DNA of 64,000 bases, taken from Verticillium longisporum (taxonomy: Eukaryota > Ascomycota > Sordariomycetes > Glomerellales > Plectosphaerellaceae). Below the pieces are notes generated by a model, which worked only from the letters and a program-made list of their open reading frames with translations, ran no database searches and had not been told where the DNA came from. The stretch lies in NCBI GenBank assembly GCA_019188255.1, contig JAETXT010000009.1:3534001-3598000 (forward strand), given 5' to 3'. Numbering within the stretch: position 1 is the stretch's first letter; each line of letters starts with the position of its first letter. Shown piece after piece: positions 57,401 through 64,000 of the stretch. Position numbers and translations under genes: made by a program.

Positions 57401-58965
57401 CGTCCTTTGCCAGGAAGCTGGATGCGGCGGGCGCCACGGAAATCTCTTCTTCGGCTTTGACAAACTCGTGCGACGTGTCTTCATTCATCTCGCGGCTGGG
57501 TTCGACTTCCTCAAAACCGTCGTCATCCGAGATGTTGGTCACCTCGAGACGTCGTCCTTCTTCGGGCGAAGACTGGCTGACGCGCAATGTCATATCCTCC
57601 ATGGTTGACGGGGCTTCCTCGCCCCTATTAGGAGACAGTTTGCCTTCAGTTCTCAGTCGCTGGCGCTCGGCATCTCTGGTCGCAATGACGTCCTCGGAGC
57701 CGACGTCGTTCAGGAGACCCATATTGCTGCAGTGAAGCAGCTCGGCCATGAGCTCGCATGTCTTGAATCTGTCGAATCCTAACGGCTCGATCTTCTCGCC
57801 GAAGGTGGAGTTGATCTTTTGCTTGTGCGAAGGTGCGTGCATGATCAGGTTGACGAAATCAGGCACATGCTGGGCGAACAGGCGGAGTAGCGTGCCAAGG
57901 TAGATCGGATCCCGACTCGACGGGACAGAGTGCGTCTCAGCGCCGACGTCCGGATCATAATCAGAGTTGTTCTTCCGAATCACCTCGATGACGATACCTA
58001 CACCCACTGTGAGAGGGTTGCCTCCGCTCAGCATATACTTGATGAGCTGCTCCACACACTGGTGAGAGACGAGTTGCCTGGTCAGTTCATTGGGGCCAAT
58101 GCACTGCTGGTCATTCTGGGAGGCGTTTGCCGAAATGGTGATGATGGCCTTGATGAAGTCACCAGCCGCAGTTTGGACAACCCAGTTATGTTCGGGCCCC
58201 AGACATGACAGCAAAGTAGGAATCACGTCCTGGGAGTACAGCCACTGTTGACAATATTAGCGAAAGAGCATGTGAAGGAAAATGCGCACAATTTACCTCG
58301 ACGATCCCATATCCGCCTTCGGTACGGTCGAGAGCGATGATCTTGAGCAGGAGGTCCATGATCATGGGACATTCGACATGACGAAGTAGATCGGCTGTCG
58401 CGTCCGGGAGTGACTTGAGCAAGGCAATCATTTCCTCCGTCTTCTTATCAAATAAGGCCTCATTGACCTTGGTGAAGTAGCTGGCCTGAAGGGGGTCCAA
58501 GGGTGTCGGGCGCTTCAGAAATGTCCAGAAGTGTCGCACCAGTGGTTGGTTCTCCATCATGGCCTCGTGGATGGACCAAGCGTCAGAAGAGAGGACCTCG
58601 GCAGCCACGTAGGCGTACCGGTTGCGCTTCTTCTCCGACTCCTCCTCTGCATCGCTTTCGGAAGCCTTGGATGAGGCTCGTGGGCGCGAAAAGGGGCGCA
58701 GGAGACCCTTGCCTTTGTTGTCTTCATCTTCCGTGTCGTCGTTCTTAGGCGGCGCAACAACTTCGAGCTTTGGCGCTACAACGTAGGCCAGGAGCTTCTG
58801 GAGGACTTCGTCTTGGCGGAGGTAATCTATCAGTTTCGCATTATGCTGCTTGAGCTCCTGAATGAGGTCGCTCTCATCGAGTAGATCCTCAACCGTGAAT
58901 TCGGGCTTCTCTAGGATGGTATCGATTGTGGAAATGTTGGCGTAACCGCCAAATCGCCAGAACAT
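54479..58965 (-). CDS. SAPS-domain phosphatase regulator (Sit4-associated, Sap185/Sap190/Ekc1 type)
   Basis: Exon 1 (58965 to about 58297) starts MFWRFGGYANISTIDTILEK, the diagnostic SAPS beginning, with DLLDESDLIQELKQHNAKLI and WTFLKRPTPLDPLQASYFTK. Exon 2 (about 58245 to 55743) continues WLYSQDVIPTLLSCLGPEHN, GNPLTVGVGIVIEVIRKNNS, VPDFVNLIMHAPSHKQKINS, FGYPWNNFLHNVVYDIVQQV, YMGHLTLIAEEVVKFTERHP and DQNWISYVEGALAETRERDN. A long acidic Ser/Glu-rich insert lies mid-protein. A final exon (about 55288 to 54479) gives FRAYTDPLNNQSSS, a nine-Pro run, LNIPPSRARLQLAARLAMHQ and acidic repeats (NPFADDEDDD) to the end. SAPS proteins direct the PP6/Sit4 phosphatase in G1 progression and TOR signalling. 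The junction after EDEAAKGQA (55743) is unclear: no donor there keeps phase, so a base may be missing or the last intron (about 450 nt) is more complex. Confidence 0.88.
55437..55730 (-). CDS. Coding-like open frame inside the last SAPS intron (nested gene or alternative exon)
   Basis: A minus-strand reading of about 98 residues, beginning around DWDPWITEHPDVESH and containing MAKVQETMLDHRQLLDEYGA, EATACDDMSDALFEYETRET and RDNMQGALRALGMLTGVLDI, ends in a stop at 55437. It is charged, helix-rich and lacks low complexity, unlike chance frames here. It lies between two SAPS exons on the same strand. It could be an alternative C-terminal exon of the SAPS gene, a separate small gene starting at Met 55673, or a remnant. 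No family is recognised. Confidence 0.35.
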   Translation of the reverse strand, partial: AGPPDWDPWITEHPDVESHMAKVQETMLDHRQLLDEYGAYLKHGNREATACDDMSDALFEYETRETRDNMQGALRALGMLTGVLDIFQGQGPVMLVG

Positions 58966-60910
58966 GGTGACGGTTGCGGCAGGCCTCGTTGGTCACAGCT
59001 CCGGCGAGACCGTTCCGGGGCTGTCTAGACGGGGTATATCGTTGTCGGGAATGATTCGACTGTTGGCGCGGGGACACGTGCGACTCAGCGAGGTCTTGAC
59101 GAGCGACAGCAGCTGCGTGCAGGGTCGTCGATAACTTGTGTCTATACGTTCGCCCTCAATGATGAAAATGCCGGGTTGGGTATCGATCTGCCGCTGTAGA
59201 TGTAATCAGAACTGCGGCCATGTGTTAGCAAGAGGTGAGCACTGCGGGGTGCGGCATTAGGACTCCTGCGTCGAGTGTAAAATAGCCAGTGACTCCGCAG
59301 CCTTGCAGATTGAGGCAGCAGTGCCGCAAAGTAAAGCAACCGACATAGTCCGCAGTAGAGACAGGTCCATGGGCGAGATGGATGGGGTTCACTGCACATA
59401 CAAATGAAGATATTGTACAGAAGTATGTCCTCTGAAGCAATGTTTGTCGCACCAAATCGACGTTCGCGGGGTGGTGCGCCGTTCTGATTGGGGATTCCGG
59501 TCCTCGGTCGCCGTAACTTGGTCAATCCGAGGTCTCGGGGAGGCCTTGGGCCTTTGTTGTCGTTGCGTTCGAGCAGAGAATGCTTGCGCGAAAAGGCGTC
59601 GGGCAGTCAAGTAGCCGGACGATTGTCCGTCGTGTTTTGCAGACTCCAGGTCGGCGGAGATGAGTCAAAAGACGTCGCTGGGTCAAGGAGGGTTGGGATC
59701 GCTCGCTGTGGGATGCAGAAGGTGTAGCGTAGTGGTAACCAGATTGGGCCGCCAGAAAACAACCAGTTCGTCAAGGGGGGGGCCTTTGGCACTGGTCCCA
59801 CCGTCCGATGACTGGGACGGGCTCAATGTTGGTGTGATGAGGGTGGTGCCTTGACCTGGGTTTGACGGTGCTCCGAGTCGAGATCACGGTGGTGAGGAGG
59901 CACTGGCAAGTTGTTTCTGGTTGGGCTGAAGTGCAGTGCCAGCGTGGGATGAAGGTCGCTAGCGCTGGGCTTACCTAATGGAGGTGATGTATTTGTGTGT
60001 GAGGAGACGATTGGGGTGTCTGTGGCGCCTCTGAACCTCGAGGATGAAGGGTGAGGGGAGAGGTCGATGTGGAGCGACCAAGTGGGTGAGAGAGCAAGGC
60101 AACTGAACCGACTCGGGTGGGTGAAGGAGAAACAACCAAGGCATGTGCGATCGATCATGTTCCGCAAAAGAGAAACAGACTTGTTTCTTGCGACGGCCAG
60201 AATTGGGAACTGCTGCTCGGCAATCTCCTCCCTTTCGCTGCCTTCGCCGTACCAAAGGCAAGGTTCGTACCTGGCCTTCTGATACCTTCCCGCGTGCGTT
60301 GCCAGGGATCATGAGTCGGAACCTTCGCCGAGGTAGCTCGACACCAGATTCATACGCGGAGGTACTTACGAGCATGTCACTGACCCAAATCAATAGGGGG
60401 CACCTGCTGCCTGCCTCCCCGCCCACGCGTCAGCACATGCCACGCTTGCACACGACAATTGCATGTCGAGGATGACGGCATGGTATGCGTATCTCCCTTC
60501 CTAATTCTAGCCTTGCATATGTCCAAGCATTAACATTATCACCGATACTAAATGAACACAAAAGGCTAGGAATGCCTCCCCGTTCAAGGACCCCCCCTTT
60601 CCACCCTCCCCCCCCCAAGCAGCTTGACCTACGTACCTCACAAGTAAAGCCCCTTGATCAGGTACCTGAGGTACCTAGCTCGCTCATCCGCGGGGGGCTG
60701 CGGCGACCTTGACGATTGTGTCACGTGAAGATAAGAACGCCGATAAGCTCATCGACCCATCCGCCTCTCTACCTCGTACCTGGTTGGCATTACATAGTAA
60801 AAAGAAAGTCACGTCACGTCCTGCCTCGAAGGGGTTCTCACCAACACCACCTGGTCTTCGCGCCTCTCCTCGCACAGCACACATCTGGTGGTGCCCAGGA
60901 TTCCGCGACC
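58966..60910. promoter_or_regulatory. Divergent spacer between SAPS and NTR1 genes
   Basis: About 1.9 kb between outward-facing starts. It contains GGTACCTGAGGTACCTAGC at about 60660-60678 and a C9 run near 60608-60617. Open frames are not family-like. A GTAGCGTAGTGGTAACC string near 59724 resembles a tRNA D-arm, but the rest of a tRNA is missing. Confidence 0.45.
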
Positions 60911-63327
60911 ATGTCTGCATTTCCTACGTTCGATCCCTCTCGCCTCACGAAGAAGTCTGCCGCCGCGCAATACTCGTCTGATTCTGAAGAAGACAATGAC
61001 GACGAGTTCACCACTCCGATTGTCGATCCCGCCGCTGAAGATGACTTCCACAACTCGAATCCACGGAAACGCCGTCGCGTCGGCGAGTCCAAGGACCGCG
61101 CAGCTTTGGGTATCTTTGCCTCTGACAGCGAGGATGACGGCCCAGGCAAGCGCTGGAAGAAGAAGACGCTTCGCGGAAAAGGCATGAGTTTCGTATCTAC
61201 AGGGACAATGGCCAACGCCCAAGACGAAAAAGAATACTCGGACGACAGCGACCGAAACGGACCACCAGCAGCCGAGGAGGATGACGAGGAAGACGACGAG
61301 GAAGAGGAAGAGGCCGCTGGGGTTGGCCTGGGACTTCGGTCAGCAACGTCTGGCGGGCTCGGCTTCGCACCGGCGACTGAAGACGAAGATACAGAGATGC
61401 AAGGCCAAGATGAAGCCCCATACAAGCCTTCCTTCGTGAAAACAAAGTTTGACGGACGCAACCCACTGGGCCGTGGCTTCGTACCATCGTCAGCGCGACA
61501 ACCTGTGTTAACGAACTTCGAAGATGATGAGAAGCCGACGAAACCGACCATTGCACGGCCAAGCGCTTTTGCGCCGTCTCGAGACGGCAAGGGCAGCACA
61601 AGCAAGCCGAACCCCAAATCTTTCGGAGCGCGCATGATGGCCAAGATGGGCTACGTCGAGGGTACCGGTCTTGGTAAAGAGAGCCAGGGACGAAACGTCA
61701 TTATTGAAGCCAACCTTCGACCTCAAGGTGTCGGTCTTGGTGCGGTCAAGGAAAAATCCGTGTCTGAACGGCGTGAAGAGAAGCGGCAGGCCGAGCTGCG
61801 CGGCGAGGTCGTCGTCGACTCGGACGAAGAAGAGAAGAAGAAGAAGCGCGAGAGGAAGAAGAGGCTGGGCGCCAGTGGTATCAGCAGTGGTACCAGTACT
61901 CCTCGACGACAGAAGACGGCATTCATGACGGCAGAGGAGATCAAGAGGGCGGCGCCTGGTCTACACATTCCTGATGCTTTTGCGCCCATTCTCGACATGA
62001 CAGGTCCAGGCAATAAACTGCTGACATCGACATCGGGATTGTTAACACCCACATCTGCTGCCGCGCCTGAGTCGGCTGAAGCGATAGAAGCACGCAAGAT
62101 AGTCAGGCGAGCGCATGCCGACTTGGCGGCTTTCTCGGAGGAGTGGCGGAGTCTCGAGGAGCGGAAGAGCTGGGTCGAGCTAGAGCTGCGACAGCACGAA
62201 CAGGAGACGGCAGACTTGGCCGCTGACCTGGAAAGAATGGGTGTGTTTGCCGGCATCGTCACTAACGAGCTGCCGGCGGCCACCGAGTGGCAAGACAAGA
62301 TCCGATGTCTTCAAAAGGCCATTGATGCCGTTGGCCCTCCCAGTGGCGAGGTCACGGATATCGCCGTCGCGGCGATCCACCCATTCTTCCGCGACCCAGA
62401 CTGGATTCTGCTAGAAGAGCCGAAACGCTTTGCTACCGAACTCAACGATATGCGTGGCCTTCTGACCAAGTCTGCAACCAACGAGAAGAGCATTGATAAG
62501 ATGAACACCACGGCGAACGGGCTCAACGACACGGACCTTTATCGCCAACATCACAAGGCGACAACACCCTACGAGACTATGATGTACAGGCTTTGGTACC
62601 CCAAGGCCAGGGGGGGCATCCGAGACTGGGACGTGTACGACCCTGTGCCCCTCTAGCGGTGCTAGAGGCATGGAACTCTCTACTGCCAGCTTTCGTGCGC
62701 GCTCAGTTCCTTCAGGACGTGGTGCGGAAGCTGGAGACAGCCGTCAGCGAATGGAACCCGCGCAAGAAGCGCCAGAGCTACAAGCTCCCTCATCTGTGGC
62801 TTTTCCCCTGGCTGCAGTACCTTCCGTCCTACCATCTGGATCCAAAGGGCACCGGCCTTGTGGCCGATGTGCGGCGCAAATTCAGGCAACTTGTTGACGT
62901 GTGGGAATTTGACAGGGGCGTCGTGCCTGGTCTCACGCAGTGGCGCGACGTTCTGGGAAGTCAGTGGCAGCCGCTCATCATGTCACATGTTTTGCCGAGC
63001 ATGGGGCGCTACCTGCGGGAGAATTTCCGCGTCGATCCTGGGGACCAAGAGCCTTACCTCCCCATGCTCATAGGGACGCTCAGGTGGTCCAGCGTGCTGG
63101 GATCCAAGGTCCTGGCTGAAGTCATCGTGGCCGAGGTGTTCCCGCTCTGGCACGACAAGCTTGGCGAGTGGCTTCAGCTGGAGGAGGTCAATCTTGAGGA
63201 AGTGTACGCATGGTATGAGTGGTGGAGGGACCAACTCTTCCCCAAAGAATTGGCCACGCTGCCTGTGATTACAAAGGAGTTTGACAAGGGATCACTAACA
63301 ATTGAGAGGGCGCTTGAGAGGATGTAG
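60911..63327 (+). CDS. NTR1: G-patch spliceosome-disassembly factor Ntr1/Spp382 (TFIP11 family), one-base frameshift
   Basis: Start MSAFPTFDPSRLTKKSAAAQ at 60911 (GCGACCATG); an in-frame extension to 60716 is not family-like. The N-terminus is acidic with a basic NLS (NPRKRRRVGESK), the TFIP11 N-domain motif KGMSFVSTG and acidic runs. The G-patch is at about residues 235-285: FGARMMAKMGYVEGTGLGKE, then IEANLRPQGVGLGAV. A Lys/Arg/Glu-rich coil and the GCFC-type domain follow (PGLHIPDAFAPILDM, YETMMYRLWYPKARGGIRDW, VYDPVP). At C4 run 62648-62651 one base is missing; beyond it the protein continues LAVLEAWNSLLPAFVRAQFL, LPHLWLFPWLQYLPSYHLDP and KVLAEVIVAEVFPLWHDKLG, ending TIERALERM. Ntr1 activates the Prp43 helicase through its G-patch to release the lariat-intron spliceosome. 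The C-terminus seems shorter than animal TFIP11. Confidence 0.93.
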
Positions 63328-63510
63328 TAAACAGAGGAGAGCGCCAGGAGACAGGCGCCTCAGAGTGCAATAGATACCCAGAAACCATGAGTCTTCCAAT
63401 CATGAGCATTTACCCAAGGCGAAACATGTACAAGCAAGTACAGCTGAAAATGCAGAAGCGCCCAACGACCAGGAACAACGCAGAGTGATGGGAATCAAAC
63501 GGCGCATGAA
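63328..63510. other. Short spacer between convergent genes
   Basis: NTR1 3' UTR and downstream end of the partial gene at the right edge. Nothing else is seen. Confidence 0.4.
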
Positions 63511-64000
63511 TCAGATAAGATCAGGGCGTCCGGGGCAGTTCCGAGCAGTGGAGTCGTCTAGGCGCCTCCAGCTCTCCGTGTGAAGGACTACATCCACGCC
63601 AGAGAAGGCGCCGGTGTAGTCAACATTGGGTTTTAGAGCCTTGTGGCTTCCCCCTCGTGTGTTTTGGGGTGACACCCCGGCCGGGGAGATATCCAGACTG
63701 AGGTTATGCCGACGCGACCGGCGGTTGGCGTCGAGACCAGACGGAACAGGGATCAAGGTCTGCAGGATGAAACGATAATAGCAACGACGCCACGTCGGGC
63801 GACTTTCTGAGGTCCATTCTCCTCCTCTGGCGCAATGGAGTTGCTTGCGTTCAGGATATCAACCCGGGTTGTGGGGTCTGCAGGAGTCACATCCTGAAGC
63901 TCCAGTCTGAGAGCTGGCGGACAAACTTCCGATTGTGGTTCGACAGAACTGTGGCGAAAGCCTGTGACACGCTACATGCTAGGACTGCTGCTATCATGGA
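63511..64000 (-). CDS. Partial unrecognised gene at the right edge (3' part)
   Basis: On the minus strand, two coding-like segments appear: FATVLSNHNRKFVRQLSDWS near the edge (about 63980-63890), and RPTWRRCYYRFILQTLIPVP followed by GLDANRRSRRHNLSLDISPA running to a stop at 63511. A possible intron (GTGACT donor near 63892, CAAG acceptor) lies between, but the frames do not join without a one-base shift. The first segment loosely resembles the end of a Clr5-type N-terminal domain; this is a weak impression only. The 5' part is outside the window. Confidence 0.35.

Noticed and set aside
59715..59790. tRNA-like string GTAGCGTAGTGGTAACC
   Set aside because: Only a D-arm-like segment; the T-loop and acceptor stem do not pair and no anticodon loop fits.

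Overview
The window is fungal, most likely a filamentous ascomycete of the Sordariomycetes (Pezizomycotina). The genes are split by short introns of about 45-100 nt with GT..AG ends and CTAAC/CTGAC branch sites. The products are clear fungal orthologues (CCT8, PAF1, RER1, STU2, PAC1/LIS1, NTR1, ribosomal proteins), and intergenic spacers are long with repeated GGTACC/TAGGTA motifs. I see no bacterial, viral or CRISPR feature.

Layout. 1-2866 (minus, cut by the left edge): a RING-H2 + PH + vWA scaffold of the Far1/Ste5 type. 2.9-15.5 kb: a gene-poor stretch of about 12.6 kb with microsatellites, GGTACC-rich blocks and two low-confidence or decayed coding traces (10.6-12.2 and 13.7-14.9 kb). 15.5-25.0 kb: CCT8 (minus) divergent from an Nhp10-type HMG-box gene (plus), a DUF155/Rmd1-like gene, an unrecognised four-exon gene and an SCCPDH-type oxidoreductase. 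25.8-30.7 kb: a housekeeping cluster of RPL43, a Par14/PIN4 parvulin, RPS12 and RPS22; the RPS22 intron carries a long near-perfect RNA stem. 31.5-45.1 kb: a GT90/CAP10-like glycosyltransferase, PAF1, RER1, a 255-bp MITE with terminal inverted repeats, a secreted or membrane Kelch protein, a flavohaemoglobin with a mitochondrial leader, and a reduced CCCH zinc-finger gene. 45.7-64 kb: STU2/XMAP215 head-to-head with PAC1/LIS1, a LITAF-domain protein, a SAPS-domain (Sit4-associated) protein, the spliceosome-disassembly G-patch protein NTR1, and a fragment of one more gene at the right edge.

Functional themes. Two microtubule plus-end regulators (STU2 and PAC1) share one spacer. Translation genes cluster at 25.8-30.7 kb, with RPS12 and RPS22 sharing one divergent promoter region. 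Transcription, chromatin and RNA processing are represented by PAF1, NHP10 and NTR1, and the secretory pathway by RER1, GT90 and LITAF.

A strong technical signal runs through the window. At least seven conserved genes (NHP10, RPS22, GT90, PAF1, the Kelch gene, PAC1, NTR1) are broken by exactly one missing base, nearly always in a short G or C run, and read correctly once one base is allowed for. This looks like assembly or sequencing error rather than biology, so several gene models below span such a frameshift.
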